A DNA stretch of 34,647 nucleotides from Clostridia bacterium (GTDB lineage: Bacteria; Bacillota; Clostridia; Oscillospirales; CAG-272): NCBI GenBank assembly GCA_017522125.1, contig JAFXAC010000072.1, positions 1-34,647 on the forward strand, in the 5' to 3' direction. The position numbers and the translations under genes are program-made. A model generated the notes under the pieces. That model saw only the letters and a list, made by a program, of their open reading frames with translations, was not told where the DNA came from and did no database searches. How positions within the stretch are numbered: the first letter of the stretch is position 1; each line of letters starts with the position of its first letter. This document shows, in pieces, positions 1 through 9,048 of the stretch.

Positions 1-1593
1 ATGCGCTCCTTTGATTCAGGCAAGGCGAGAGGGGATAGCTTTACCTTCTATTACGGCGTGACGGAGGCACAGGGCAACCCGTTTACTGTGTACAGCGCCG
101 ACGCCTCGGAATACGGCGAGGAGGGCATATATGAGATAACGGTTTATTTGAGTGCTGATCTTACCGAGAAGGATGCGTATTTTTGGAATAGCTTGGCAAT
201 AGAAGCGGCGCACGAGCTAAAGTATTGGATATACCCAATCGGCGCGCTGGCTATGATCCTTTCCGTTGCTTGCTACGCGGTCCTGCTTTGCGTGTCGGGT
301 AAGCGCTGGGGCAAGGAGGAGCTTGCGTCGCCCGTCCCCATTCCCTTTGACGTAATGCTTGCGGCGGCAGTGTGCGCCTTGGGAGTACCGCTTTTAATAT
401 TTTCAAACAATATATTAGACGATGTTGCCGCCGCATTTATCCTCGTTGCGTACTGTGTACTTGCCGCACTTGCGTTTATAGGACTTTCTATGAGCTTTGC
501 CCTGCGTGTTAAGCGCGGCAAATGGTGGGAGAAAACGCTGATATATATGCTTTTTAGCCTTTTGTTAAGGGGAGCGAGGGGCATAATGGGCTTGATCGCG
601 CAGATTCCTCTCGTTTGGAAAACGGCGCTTGCCGTAGTCTGCGTTTCGTTTGCGGAATTCTTTTGCTACGCCCTTGCGTGGCACAACGGTGATGCTATGC
701 TTGCAATTTTCGTCATCAGTAAGCTCGCAATAGCCGCCGCCATTCTTTACGTTGCGCTTATGCTACGCAAGCTGAAAAATGCGGGAAAACGCCTTGCCGA
801 CGGTGAGCTTGACTACAAGATTGCGCTTGACGGTCTTTTCCTTGATTTTAAGGAGCACGCCGTTGACCTTAACCGCATAGGAGAGGGAATGAACGTAGCG
901 GTCGAGGAGAGGACGAGGAGCGAGAGGATGAAGGCGGAGCTTATAACTAACGTTTCGCACGACCTAAAAACTCCGCTAACTTCAATTATAAATTATTCCG
1001 ATCTCATCTGCCGAGAGGAGAGCGAGAACGAAAAAATAAGAGAGTACGCCGAGGTGCTTCACCGTCAATCCGTCAGAATGAAGCAGCTCATCGAGGACCT
1101 TGTTGAGGTGTCAAAGCTATCTTCAAGAAGCGTTGACGTTGAGCTTTGTGAGTGTGACGCGGCGATATTTATCGAGCAGCTTATGGGAGAATATTCGCAA
1201 AGGCTCTCGGCTCTTTCGCTTGAGCCTATAGTAACTACACCGACGGACACGCTTCGTATAATGGCGGACGGCAAAAAGCTGTGGCGTGTTTTTGATAATC
1301 TTATGAGCAATATATGCAAATACGCGCAAGGCGGCACGAGGGTATATATTTCGCTTGCGGAAAATGATGACCTTGTGAGATTCACCTTCAAAAACATATC
1401 CCGCGATCCTATCAGCGTGTCCTCCGAGGAGCTTTCAGAGCGTTTCGTGAGAGGCGACGCATCAAGAAGCACGGACGGAAACGGACTCGGGCTTTCCATT
1501 GCGAAAAATCTGTGCGAGCTTCAGGGCGGCGGACTTGACGTGAGCGTGGACGGTGATCTGTTTAAGGTCATCGTATATCTGCCACGCGTATAA
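1..1593 (+). CDS. Membrane sensor histidine kinase, probably 5'-truncated by the window edge
   Basis: The 530 residues seen end in a standard histidine kinase core. The dimerisation/phosphoacceptor box ITNVSHDLKTPLTSI has its phosphorylatable His near residue 320. An N box (DNLMSNICKYAQ) lies near 435 and a G box (DGNGLGLSIAKNL) near 495. Upstream are an extracytoplasmic piece of about 70 residues and some five or six hydrophobic segments between about 75 and 255, then a HAMP-like linker. The first base of the window is an in-frame ATG with no visible ribosome binding site, and the protein begins in the middle of an extracellular domain. I therefore infer that the true start, with a first membrane segment, lies upstream, and that a response regulator gene may precede it. 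A strong terminator follows directly, so this is the last gene of its operon. The signal sensed cannot be told. Confidence 0.88.
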   Translation: MRSFDSGKARGDSFTFYYGVTEAQGNPFTVYSADASEYGEEGIYEITVYLSADLTEKDAYFWNSLAIEAAHELKYWIYPIGALAMILSVACYAVLLCVSGKRWGKEELASPVPIPFDVMLAAAVCALGVPLLIFSNNILDDVAAAFILVAYCVLAALAFIGLSMSFALRVKRGKWWEKTLIYMLFSLLLRGARGIMGLIAQIPLVWKTALAVVCVSFAEFFCYALAWHNGDAMLAIFVISKLAIAAAILYVALMLRKLKNAGKRLADGELDYKIALDGLFLDFKEHAVDLNRIGEGMNVAVEERTRSERMKAELITNVSHDLKTPLTSIINYSDLICREESENEKIREYAEVLHRQSVRMKQLIEDLVEVSKLSSRSVDVELCECDAAIFIEQLMGEYSQRLSALSLEPIVTTPTDTLRIMADGKKLWRVFDNLMSNICKYAQGGTRVYISLAENDDLVRFTFKNISRDPISVSSEELSERFVRGDASRSTDGNGLGLSIAKNLCELQGGGLDVSVDGDLFKVIVYLPRV

Positions 1594-1601
1594 TTAAAAG
1601 G

Positions 1602-1630
1602 AAAAAGGCGGAAAAAACCGCCTTTTTCGC
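1602..1630 (+). terminator. Intrinsic terminator of the first sensor kinase
   Basis: A perfect 10-bp stem (1602-1611 with 1618-1627) surrounds a loop of six A. The T run lies at the end of the 3' arm. It starts 8 bases after the kinase stop codon. Confidence 0.85.
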
Positions 1631-1638
1631 TTTTGGTG

Positions 1639-1668
1639 TTGACATTTGGTGCTTTGATTTAGTATAAT
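1639..1668 (+). promoter_or_regulatory. Sigma-A type promoter for the stalked surface protein
   Basis: A perfect -35 TTGACA (1639-1644), an 18-base spacer and a perfect -10 TATAAT (1663-1668) lie 46 bases before the ATG at 1715. They follow the preceding terminator at once. Confidence 0.85.
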
Positions 1669-1714
1669 ATATTTATTAATCAAGTGCCGATATTGTCGGA
1701 CGAAAGGAATTTTT

Positions 1715-2740
1715 ATGAATAAGAGCGTTTTCAAATATATCGTCGCGATCATTGCGGCGATCACCTTGCTTGCGGCTGTGATCCCCACCGTGTCTGCCGC
1801 TAACGCGCCAACTATAATCACTGACCCCCAGCAGCCCGTTTTTGCAGAGGGGGGAAGGGCAGAATACAGCGTCAAGGCAACGGGAGCCGAGCTGGGCTTC
1901 CATTGGTTCGTTATTTATAATGGTAATATATATGATACGGAGTCCGTTACCAATCAGCCTTGGGAATGGCATCTTGAGAAAGACAGCTACGGTCCGAGCG
2001 AGGATGGCACAAGCTATGTGTTTAATTCCATTCCCGCCGAGCTTGACGGAATGAAGATATACTGCGAGGTGCGCAACGGCGCAGGTGCCGTGAAGTCTTA
2101 CGCCGCAACCGTCAACGTTGAGAAAAACGCCCCCAAGCCCTCGGAAATATCCGTTCCTACCTCGTATACCTTTAGTAATTTAAGCACTGTAAGCGTTGAG
2201 TGTACGGTTGCTAAGGATGCGGATAAATGCGAATACCTCTGGCTTGAAAGCACCGACGGCGACCTTAAAAATTGCACGGCTCTTCCGCTTCAGGATGCCG
2301 CAAGCCTTATAGTCAGCGGCGAAATGAATGCAACTCGCTACTACATCTGCCGTGTCACCAACAAGAACGGCGGCGTGGCGTACAGTAGCGCGGTTACTGT
2401 CAAAACGAGCTGGGACCCCACCCAGACTACTCCCGCCCCCGTAACCACGGCTACGCCCGAAACTACGCCCACACCCGAAACCTCTGCACCCTCTGCGGTT
2501 GAAACTCCCGCAGAGTCCACCGACGCTCCCGTCGTTCCCGATACGTCGACGAACGACACTACCACCACTCCGTCGGAAGATACCACCGCCAAGGATACGA
2601 ATGCGCCCGCAACGAAGCCCGCAGACACTACAGGCTCATCCGATGCGGAAGATGGCGGATGCGGCTCTGCGATTGCCGCAGTTATGCTTCCCGCACTTGC
2701 AGTTGCGGCACTCGTTGCTCTGCGCCGTAAGGAAGATTAA
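1715..2740 (+). CDS. Secreted Ig-like surface protein with Thr/Pro stalk and C-terminal anchor-like tail
   Basis: This 341-residue protein has a clear signal peptide (charged MNKSVFK start, hydrophobic core, cleavage expected near VSA/AN at about residue 28). Two Ig-like beta-sandwich modules follow at about 30-130 and 140-230; the second ends with a Y-x-C-x-V-T-N pattern typical of Ig/PKD-like repeats. Residues about 232-308 are a low-complexity Thr/Pro/Glu/Asp stalk, as in cell-wall-spanning linkers. The end has a Gly-Gly-Cys-Gly-Ser motif, a hydrophobic segment and the basic-acidic end RRKED. This resembles the sorting tails (Cys, transmembrane helix, basic end) seen on many gut Clostridia surface proteins, but lacks an LPXTG motif. 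The ATG has a GAAAGGAA ribosome binding site. It has its own promoter and terminator, so it is monocistronic. The ligand is unknown. Confidence 0.8.
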   Translation: MNKSVFKYIVAIIAAITLLAAVIPTVSAANAPTIITDPQQPVFAEGGRAEYSVKATGAELGFHWFVIYNGNIYDTESVTNQPWEWHLEKDSYGPSEDGTSYVFNSIPAELDGMKIYCEVRNGAGAVKSYAATVNVEKNAPKPSEISVPTSYTFSNLSTVSVECTVAKDADKCEYLWLESTDGDLKNCTALPLQDAASLIVSGEMNATRYYICRVTNKNGGVAYSSAVTVKTSWDPTQTTPAPVTTATPETTPTPETSAPSAVETPAESTDAPVVPDTSTNDTTTTPSEDTTAKDTNAPATKPADTTGSSDAEDGGCGSAIAAVMLPALAVAALVALRRKED

Positions 2741-2747
2741 TATTTAT

Positions 2748-2783
2748 AATAAGGGATATTGAAATAATATCCCTTATTTTTTT
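2748..2783 (+). terminator. Intrinsic terminator after the stalked surface protein
   Basis: A 13-bp perfect stem (2748-2760 with 2766-2778) with loop GAAAT is followed by a run of seven T. Confidence 0.88.
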
Positions 2784-2814
2784 GTAAAAATGCGGAAATC
2801 TGCCGCTTTTTCTA

Positions 2815-2843
2815 TTGTAATTTTACTAAAAATTTGATATAAT
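2815..2843 (+). promoter_or_regulatory. Sigma-A type promoter of nagA (possibly nagA-metG-tatD)
   Basis: TTGTAA (2815-2820), a 17-base spacer and TATAAT (2838-2843) lie 37 bases before the ATG at 2881. Confidence 0.75.
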
Positions 2844-2880
2844 AAATTCTGTATAATTGTTTAACGGAAAGGGGGATAAA

Positions 2881-4032
2881 ATGCGAACGCTTATCAAAAA
2901 CGCTTTGATATATCGCACGGACGAAAAGCGCCTTGTGCAAGGAGCAATGCTTGTGTGCGGTGAGCATATCGAAGCCGTTTTGAACGAGCCCGATGCGAAG
3001 GCAGACCTTGTGCTTGATGCCGCGGGAGCAGCTCTTATCCCCGGACTTGTCGACGCCCACACCCACGGCAGAGCAGGAGGCGATTTTAATACCGCCGACG
3101 TGCCGCTAATGCGTAAAATGGCACGCTCCTATGCTTTATCGGGAACGACCTCGCTCTTTCCCACGCTTGCGTCGGCAGAGCTTCCCGACTTGCTTCGCGC
3201 TTGCCGAGATATAAAAAATCTAAAGACGGATAGCGGCGGCGCGGCATTCCTCGGCGTACACCTTGAGGGCAGATATCTCAATCCAAAAAGGCGCGGAGCG
3301 CACGCCGAACACCTGCTTGCCGCACCCAACAAAGACGAGCTTTCTGCAATAGTTGATGCGGGCGGACTTCCGATGCATATCAGCGCCGCGCTTGAGCTTG
3401 ATACGGACGGCTTTGCGGATGCGGCAAGGGATATGGGCGTAACGCTCGGACTTGCGCACACCGACGCTGACTACAAAACGGCAATGGCGGCGCACAAGCG
3501 TTGGGGCATTTCGTTTACGCATCTCTACAACGCGATGCCGCCCATACACCACCGCGACGGCGGCGCAGTTCTTGCCGCGTTTGACAGCGGCGGATATGCC
3601 GAGCTTATCTGCGACGGACTTCACGTCTGTCCCGAAATGGTGGCGATGACGTACCGAAATATAGGCGTTGACCGCCTCGTTTTGATCACCGATTCAATGG
3701 CGGCGGCTGGCTCGCCGGACGGTGAGTACGATATCGCAGGCTCACCCGCCATAGTGCGCGGCGGAATAGCGCGCACGCCCGACGGTGCGCTTGCGGGTAG
3801 CACGCTCTCGCTCCTTGCGGCTGTCGAAAATCTTGCCGCATTTTGCGCTATTCCGATAACGGACGCACTTGTCTGCGCAACCGCAAATCCCGCCGCCGAG
3901 CTTGGCGTTTCGGGACTCGTCGGTGAGCTTCGCGCAGGCGCGCGCGCCGATTTCCTTATCGGAAGCATTGATGAAAAAAATAAAAAAATAAGCGTGGACC
4001 GCGTTTTCGTCGGTGGCGCAGAAATAAAATGA
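2881..4032 (+). CDS. nagA: N-acetylglucosamine-6-phosphate deacetylase
   Basis: This enzyme removes acetate from GlcNAc-6-phosphate to give glucosamine-6-phosphate, in amino-sugar use and cell-wall recycling in the cytoplasm. The 383-residue length is normal. Metal and active-site motifs of the amidohydrolase fold are present in order: DAHTHGRAGGDF near 60, HLEG near 129, GLAHTDADY near 190, THLYNAMPPIHHRDGG near 212, and the catalytic Asp in ITDSMAAAGSPDG near 270. The usual HLEGP reads HLEGR here. I chose the ATG at 2881 because AAAGGGGG lies just upstream; a TTG at 2857 has no such site. metG starts 28 bases downstream without a terminator between, so they may share a transcript. No nagB is seen in the window. 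Confidence 0.93.
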   Translation: MRTLIKNALIYRTDEKRLVQGAMLVCGEHIEAVLNEPDAKADLVLDAAGAALIPGLVDAHTHGRAGGDFNTADVPLMRKMARSYALSGTTSLFPTLASAELPDLLRACRDIKNLKTDSGGAAFLGVHLEGRYLNPKRRGAHAEHLLAAPNKDELSAIVDAGGLPMHISAALELDTDGFADAARDMGVTLGLAHTDADYKTAMAAHKRWGISFTHLYNAMPPIHHRDGGAVLAAFDSGGYAELICDGLHVCPEMVAMTYRNIGVDRLVLITDSMAAAGSPDGEYDIAGSPAIVRGGIARTPDGALAGSTLSLLAAVENLAAFCAIPITDALVCATANPAAELGVSGLVGELRAGARADFLIGSIDEKNKKISVDRVFVGGAEIK

Positions 4033-4060
4033 CAAATAAACAGAAAGGCAGACTCTGACT

Positions 4061-6025
4061 ATGAATAAACCGAAATACTATATCACTACCGCAATAGCAT
4101 ACGCATCCGCAAAGCCCCATATAGGCAACACCTACGAGGCTATTGCTACCGACTCCATTGCACGCTACAGAAAACTGCGCGGATACGACGTTTTCTTCTG
4201 CACGGGTACCGATGAGCACGGACAGAAAATCGAGAACCACGCCGCCGCCGCAGGCATCGCGCCGCAGGCGTACGTTGATAACGTAGCGGGCGTTATCCGC
4301 GGTATCTGGGATAAGATGAACGTAAGCTACGACTACTTTGTGCGCACCACCGACGATTATCACGTTGACGCAGTACAGAAGATATTTGAAAGATTCTTGA
4401 AGCAGGGCGATATCTACAAGGGATATTACGAGGGCTGGTATTGCACCCCCTGCGAGTCCTTCTTTACCGACACACAGATAGTTGACGGCAAATGCCCCGA
4501 TTGCGGCGCACCCGTCAAGCAGGCAAAGGAGGAGGCGTACTTCTTCAATATGAAGAAATACGCCGATAAGCTCATACAATATATAGAGGATCACCCCGAC
4601 TTTATCGAGCCCGAGGCTCGCAAAAAGGAAATGATAAACAACTTCCTCAAGGCGGGACTTCAGGACCTTTGCGTTTCCCGTACCTCGTTCACTTGGGGCA
4701 TTCCCGTGCCGTCAGACCCCAAGCACGTAACTTACGTATGGCTTGATGCGCTCACCAACTACATCACCGCTATCGGCTACGATCCCGACAAGTCCTACGA
4801 GGAGCAAAGCGAGCATTTCCGTAAGAATTGGCCCGCCGACGTTCACGTTATAGGTAAGGACATCGTCCGCTTCCACTCCATCTATTGGCCCATTTTCCTT
4901 ATGGCGCTCGATCTGCCCCTGCCCAAAAAGATATTCGGTCATCCGTGGTTCAATTTCGGCGCGGATAAGATGTCCAAGTCCAAGGGCAATGTTATTTACG
5001 CAGATAAGCTCTCCGAGTACGTCGGCGTTGACGGCGTGCGCTATTACGCCCTTGCCGAAATGCCCTACGCATCCGACGGCTCTATCACTTGGGAAAGCGT
5101 GCTTGCAAGATACAATACCGACCTTGTAAATACGCTTGGTAACCTTGTAAAGCGTACTCTCGATATGCAAAACAAGTATTTTGACAAGGCGATACTTGCC
5201 CCCACAGCCCCCGACGCGCTTGACGATGATTTCAAGGCTGTATGCGTAAAATCGGCAGAGGCTTATTTCGCAAATATGGATTCCTACCATATTGCCGACG
5301 CTATTGACGCGGTGCTGGACCTTCTTCGCCGCGCAAACAAGTATATCGACGAAACTCAGCCTTGGGTGCTTGCGCGCGACGAGGCTCAGCGCGACCGCCT
5401 TGCAACCGTTCTCTATAATCTTCTTGAGGCGATTCGCTGGGGCGCAGTAATGCTTTCGCCCGTTATCCCCGCCACCGCCGAGGATATCTTTGCCCAGCTC
5501 AACACCACCCTTACCGATTTTGACAGCATCGGAAGCGCGGATAAGTTCTGCGGAATGAAGGCGGGCGACAGCGTTGCGGCGTCGAAGATGCTCTTTGCAA
5601 GAATCGACGAGGCAAAAACGCTTGAGGGAATTTACGCAGAGATCGAGGCGGCGCTTGCGGCAAAGGCGGCGGCTGAAAAGAAGCCCGAAAAGCCCGAGGG
5701 CTGCGCCATTATCGGCTTTGACGACTTTATGAAGGTCGAGCTTCGCACGGCAAAGATAATCGCTTGCGAGAGCGTTCCGAAGGCAAAGAAGCTTTTGAAG
5801 CTCCAGATAGACCTCGGATACGAGCAAAGACAGATTGTTTCGGGTATTGCAAAATTCTATAAGCCCGAAGACCTCATCGGAAGAAAGGTCATAGTAGTGG
5901 CAAACCTCGCTCCCGCCAAGCTCTGCGGAGTTGAGTCCGAGGGTATGCTCCTCGCTTCGGGTGAGGAGGAGGTCAGAGTGGTATTCCTTGCCGAGGATAC
6001 TCCTCTTGGCGAGCGCGTAAGATAA
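4061..6025 (+). CDS. metG: Methionyl-tRNA synthetase with C-terminal tRNA-binding domain
   Basis: This enzyme charges tRNA-Met (initiator and elongator) with methionine. The 654-residue protein has the class I signature as PHIGN near residue 19-23 and KMSKS at 303-307. A zinc knuckle with two Cys-x-x-Cys pairs (CTPC and CPDC) lies in the connective peptide near 127-150. The anticodon-binding helical domain follows. The last about 105 residues form an EMAP/Trbp111-like OB-fold tRNA-binding domain (FMKVELRTAKI, then GRKVIVVANLAPAKL and ESEGMLLA). A charged Ala/Lys linker near 530-545 joins it to the core. An AGAAAGG site precedes the ATG. Its stop codon shares one base with the tatD start, so the two genes are translationally coupled. 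Confidence 0.96.
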   Translation: MNKPKYYITTAIAYASAKPHIGNTYEAIATDSIARYRKLRGYDVFFCTGTDEHGQKIENHAAAAGIAPQAYVDNVAGVIRGIWDKMNVSYDYFVRTTDDYHVDAVQKIFERFLKQGDIYKGYYEGWYCTPCESFFTDTQIVDGKCPDCGAPVKQAKEEAYFFNMKKYADKLIQYIEDHPDFIEPEARKKEMINNFLKAGLQDLCVSRTSFTWGIPVPSDPKHVTYVWLDALTNYITAIGYDPDKSYEEQSEHFRKNWPADVHVIGKDIVRFHSIYWPIFLMALDLPLPKKIFGHPWFNFGADKMSKSKGNVIYADKLSEYVGVDGVRYYALAEMPYASDGSITWESVLARYNTDLVNTLGNLVKRTLDMQNKYFDKAILAPTAPDALDDDFKAVCVKSAEAYFANMDSYHIADAIDAVLDLLRRANKYIDETQPWVLARDEAQRDRLATVLYNLLEAIRWGAVMLSPVIPATAEDIFAQLNTTLTDFDSIGSADKFCGMKAGDSVAASKMLFARIDEAKTLEGIYAEIEAALAAKAAAEKKPEKPEGCAIIGFDDFMKVELRTAKIIACESVPKAKKLLKLQIDLGYEQRQIVSGIAKFYKPEDLIGRKVIVVANLAPAKLCGVESEGMLLASGEEEVRVVFLAEDTPLGERVR

Positions 6026-6813
6026 TGAAGATATTCGACACCCACGCGCATTATACGGATAAAAGGTTTACAGACGAAATAGACGGCGGAGTCGACGCTT
6101 TGCTTGCCGAGGTGTTTTCCTCGGGAGTCGAAAAAATAATCAACGTGGCGACTACCACGAAAAACTCCGCCGAGGTCATAGCGCAAGCGGCGCATTACGG
6201 CGGAATGTATGCCGCAATCGGCATACATCCGTCCGATATCGACAAGGAAATATCACTTGACGATGCTATCGGCAAGCTTTCCGAAATGCTTGAGCGCAAA
6301 GCGGAAAACAAGATAGTCGCTATCGGTGAGATAGGACTTGATTACTATTGGGAGCCTTATGATAAGGCGGCACAGGCGGCTTTCTTTGAGGCTCAGCTTG
6401 AGCTTGCAAAGCAATACGACCTGCCCGTCGTGATACACGACCGAGAGGCTCACGGCGACGTTTTTGAAATTATTCTGAAGCACCCGAGCGTGCGCGGCGT
6501 TCTCCACAGCTACTCGGGAAGCGCCGAGATGGCTCGCGAGCTTGTCCGACGCGGCTGGTACATCTCCTTTTCGGGCGTTGTCACGTTCAAGAATGCCGAG
6601 CGCGTGCGCTCCGTGGCACAGTCCGTTCCTGTTGACAGGCTCCTTCTTGAAACCGATTGCCCATATCTTGCGCCCGTCCCCCACAGAGGCAAGCTCAACC
6701 GCTCCGATTATATTGCCTATACCTCGGAAACGCTTGGTGCGCTACACGAAATGACGGCTCTTCAAATGCAGGAGCAGACCTACCAAAACGCCATTGACTT
6801 ATTCAAAATTTAA
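6025..6813 (+). CDS. tatD: TatD-family metal-dependent hydrolase (DNase)
   Basis: The protein has 262 residues, the usual family length. TatD enzymes are TIM-barrel, metal-dependent nucleases linked to DNA repair and 3'-end processing. Metal ligands are visible in the motifs FDTHAHYTD at the N-terminus, GEIGLDYYW near 100, VIHDREAHGD near 136, the HSYSG loop near 162 and ETDCPYLAP near 212. The start overlaps the metG stop by one base (TAATG). A metG-tatD pair is very common in Firmicutes and is often followed by rnmV and ksgA, which are absent here. Confidence 0.93.
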   Translation: MKIFDTHAHYTDKRFTDEIDGGVDALLAEVFSSGVEKIINVATTTKNSAEVIAQAAHYGGMYAAIGIHPSDIDKEISLDDAIGKLSEMLERKAENKIVAIGEIGLDYYWEPYDKAAQAAFFEAQLELAKQYDLPVVIHDREAHGDVFEIILKHPSVRGVLHSYSGSAEMARELVRRGWYISFSGVVTFKNAERVRSVAQSVPVDRLLLETDCPYLAPVPHRGKLNRSDYIAYTSETLGALHEMTALQMQEQTYQNAIDLFKI

Positions 6814-6865
6814 CAAAAAATTTCTCTAAATGCTTAAATTTAGAGTAAAAATGCCTAAAAAACTC

Positions 6866-6894
6866 TTGCAATATATAAAATAATATTGTATAAT
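6866..6894 (+). promoter_or_regulatory. Sigma-A type promoter of the EF-G paralogue
   Basis: TTGCAA (6866-6871), a 17-base spacer and TATAAT (6889-6894) give a leader of about 85 bases before the ATG at 6985. Confidence 0.8.
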
Positions 6895-6903
6895 TAATCT
6901 TGT

Positions 6904-6969
6904 GGTGTATGAAAACACCCCCGAAGCTTGATAAAAATATAATATATAAAGCTCTGCTAAGGGCAGAGC
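6904..6969 (+). other. Two small hairpins in the 5' leader of the EF-G paralogue
   Basis: The leader holds a 5-bp hairpin (6904-6908 with 6915-6919) and a GC-rich 7-bp hairpin GCTCTGC/GCAGAGC (6951-6957 with 6963-6969). The second ends immediately before the GGGAAAGGAA ribosome binding site, with no T run. It could affect RNA stability or ribosome access. No known riboswitch class is recognised. Confidence 0.4.
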
Positions 6970-6984
6970 GGGAAAGGAACACCA

Positions 6985-9039
6985 ATGGCAACTATCGATA
7001 GCAAATCCATTCGTAACATAGCTCTCCTCGGCCACGGCGGCTGCGGAAAGACCTCCCTTGCTGAAGCAATGCTTTACCTTTCGGGCGGAACCGACCGTAT
7101 GGGCAAGACCGCTGACGGTAATACCGTTTGCGACTACGATCCCGAGGAGATAAAGAGAGGCTTCTCTATTTCTGCATCCCTTGCGCCTGTCACTTGGAAG
7201 GATAAAAAGATAAATATTATAGATACCCCCGGTTATCTCGATTTCGTCGGCGAGGTTCTTCAATCTCTCCGTGTAGCAGACAACGCGCTTATATGCGTTG
7301 ATGCAAAATCGGGCGTTGAGGTCGGAACAGAGCTTGCTTGGGATCACGCAACCGCAGCGGGTGTGCCCAAGGCATTCTTCGTAAACAAGTGCGACGATAA
7401 CGATGCACATTTCGATAACGTTTTCGGTCAGCTCCACGATACCTTCGGTACCAGCGTATGTCCCGTTTTCGTTCCTATTAAGGATGGCAAGAACGTTACG
7501 ATGATCGACCTTGTCGAGATGAAGGCTTTCGTCTACGACGCAAAGGGTAAGAGAACTGAAACTGCTATGACCGCAGAGCTTGAGGCTATAGCTGCGAACT
7601 ATAAGGAAGCCTTCAACGAGGCTATCGCGGGTACGTCCGACGAGCTTATGATGAAGTATTTCGACGGTGAGGAGATCACCAAGGAGGAAGCTTCCCTTGC
7701 TCTGCATCACGGTATCATCGAGGGTACTATTACTCCCGTATACTGCGGCTCTGCAGTAAATATGTGGGGCGTTGTAGCAATTCTTGACGCTATTGCAGAC
7801 TCTTTCCCCAATCCCCACGCAAAGAAGGTGGAGAAGGATGTCGAGGGCAAGGACGTTGCGATCGATGCAAACGGCGCGGCTTCTATCTTCGTATTCAAGA
7901 CCGTCGCCGACCCCTTCGTAGGAAAGATGTCCTACTTTAAGGTTATGAACGGTACCGTTAAGCGCGATATGGTGCTTAAGAATCTTACCAACGGCACTTC
8001 CGAGAAGATGGCTCACATCTACACCGTAAAGGGCAAGACTCAGATCGAGGTCGACGCACTTTCCTGCGGTGATATCGGTATGATCGCAAAGCTTGCCGCT
8101 ACCAACACCAACGATACTCTCGCAGAGGGCGGCGCAGTAGCTTACGCGACCATTTCCTATCCCACTCCTTACATGACTCAGGCAATGATCCCCGCAACCG
8201 CAAAGGACGAGGGTAAGATCTCCCAGAGTATGGCTCGTATGGCAGAGGAGGATCTCACCATTAAGTATGAGACCGATCCCGAGACCAAGCAGATGGTTCT
8301 TTCGGGTATTGGCGATATGCACCTCACCGTTCTTTGCGCAAAGCTCAAGGCTCGCTACGGTGTTACCATCAATCTTGAGGCTCCCCGCCTTGCATACCGC
8401 GAGAAGATCACCAAGACCGTTGATATTCACGCAAGACATAAGAAGCAGAACGGCGGTTCGGGTCAGTTTGGTGACGTTTGGATCAAGTTCGGTCCCGGCG
8501 AAGACCCCGGACTTACCTTCACCGTATCCGTTGTCGGCGGCGTTGTTCCCAAGAACTTCAACCCCGCAGTTGAAAAGGGTATTCTCGAGGGTATGACCAA
8601 GGGTATCGCAGGCTTCCCCATGACTCACCTTGCCGCTGACCTTCACGACGGCTCTTACCACCCCGTTGACTCTGATGAAATGTCCTTCAAGACCGCCGCT
8701 ATTATGGCTTACAAGCAGTGTCTTGAGCAGGCAGCTCCCGTGCTTCTCGAGCCCGTGGGCGACCTTGACATTACCGTTCCCGAGTCCCTCGTCGGTGACG
8801 TAATGGGCGACCTTAACAAGCGCCGCGGAAGCATTATGGGTATGGACCCCGCCGCAAAGAAGGGCTATACCGTAGTTCACGCAACCTGCCCCAAGGCAGA
8901 GCTTGTTGATTACCCCATCGCTCTGCGCGCTATGTCGCAGGGTAGAGGCTCCTTTGCGTTCAGCGTAAACGATTATGCCGTTGTTCCCGCAAACATCGCG
9001 CAGAAGATCGTAGAGAACTACAAGAAATCTCAGGAATAA
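6985..9039 (+). CDS. Elongation factor G-like GTPase (EF-G paralogue, TM_1651/EF-G2 type)
   Basis: This 684-residue translational GTPase has the five-domain EF-G layout. G1 is GHGGCGKTS (residues 16-24), not the AHIDAGKTT of housekeeping EF-G. Switch I region reads EEIKRGFSIS, G3 is DTPGYLDF and G4 is NKCD. Domain IV has HKKQNGGSGQFGDVW, and the C-terminus has the RRGSIMGM element of domain V. The His that activates GTP hydrolysis in DTPGHVDF is Tyr here. This pattern matches the EF-G2-like paralogues found beside a canonical fusA in many Firmicutes and Thermotogae. It probably acts on the ribosome, but its exact role (translocation under special conditions, recycling or other) cannot be told from sequence. 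Codon use is that of a highly expressed gene. It has its own promoter and a downstream hairpin. Confidence 0.9.
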   Translation: MATIDSKSIRNIALLGHGGCGKTSLAEAMLYLSGGTDRMGKTADGNTVCDYDPEEIKRGFSISASLAPVTWKDKKINIIDTPGYLDFVGEVLQSLRVADNALICVDAKSGVEVGTELAWDHATAAGVPKAFFVNKCDDNDAHFDNVFGQLHDTFGTSVCPVFVPIKDGKNVTMIDLVEMKAFVYDAKGKRTETAMTAELEAIAANYKEAFNEAIAGTSDELMMKYFDGEEITKEEASLALHHGIIEGTITPVYCGSAVNMWGVVAILDAIADSFPNPHAKKVEKDVEGKDVAIDANGAASIFVFKTVADPFVGKMSYFKVMNGTVKRDMVLKNLTNGTSEKMAHIYTVKGKTQIEVDALSCGDIGMIAKLAATNTNDTLAEGGAVAYATISYPTPYMTQAMIPATAKDEGKISQSMARMAEEDLTIKYETDPETKQMVLSGIGDMHLTVLCAKLKARYGVTINLEAPRLAYREKITKTVDIHARHKKQNGGSGQFGDVWIKFGPGEDPGLTFTVSVVGGVVPKNFNPAVEKGILEGMTKGIAGFPMTHLAADLHDGSYHPVDSDEMSFKTAAIMAYKQCLEQAAPVLLEPVGDLDITVPESLVGDVMGDLNKRRGSIMGMDPAAKKGYTVVHATCPKAELVDYPIALRAMSQGRGSFAFSVNDYAVVPANIAQKIVENYKKSQE

Positions 9040-9048
9040 TATAAAGGG

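Noticed and set aside
6824..6845. Hairpin CTCTAAAT/ATTTAGAG as terminator of tatD
   Set aside because: The stem is AT-rich and the plus-strand side lacks a T run. The T run is on the minus strand, where no gene arrives. I do not call it a terminator.
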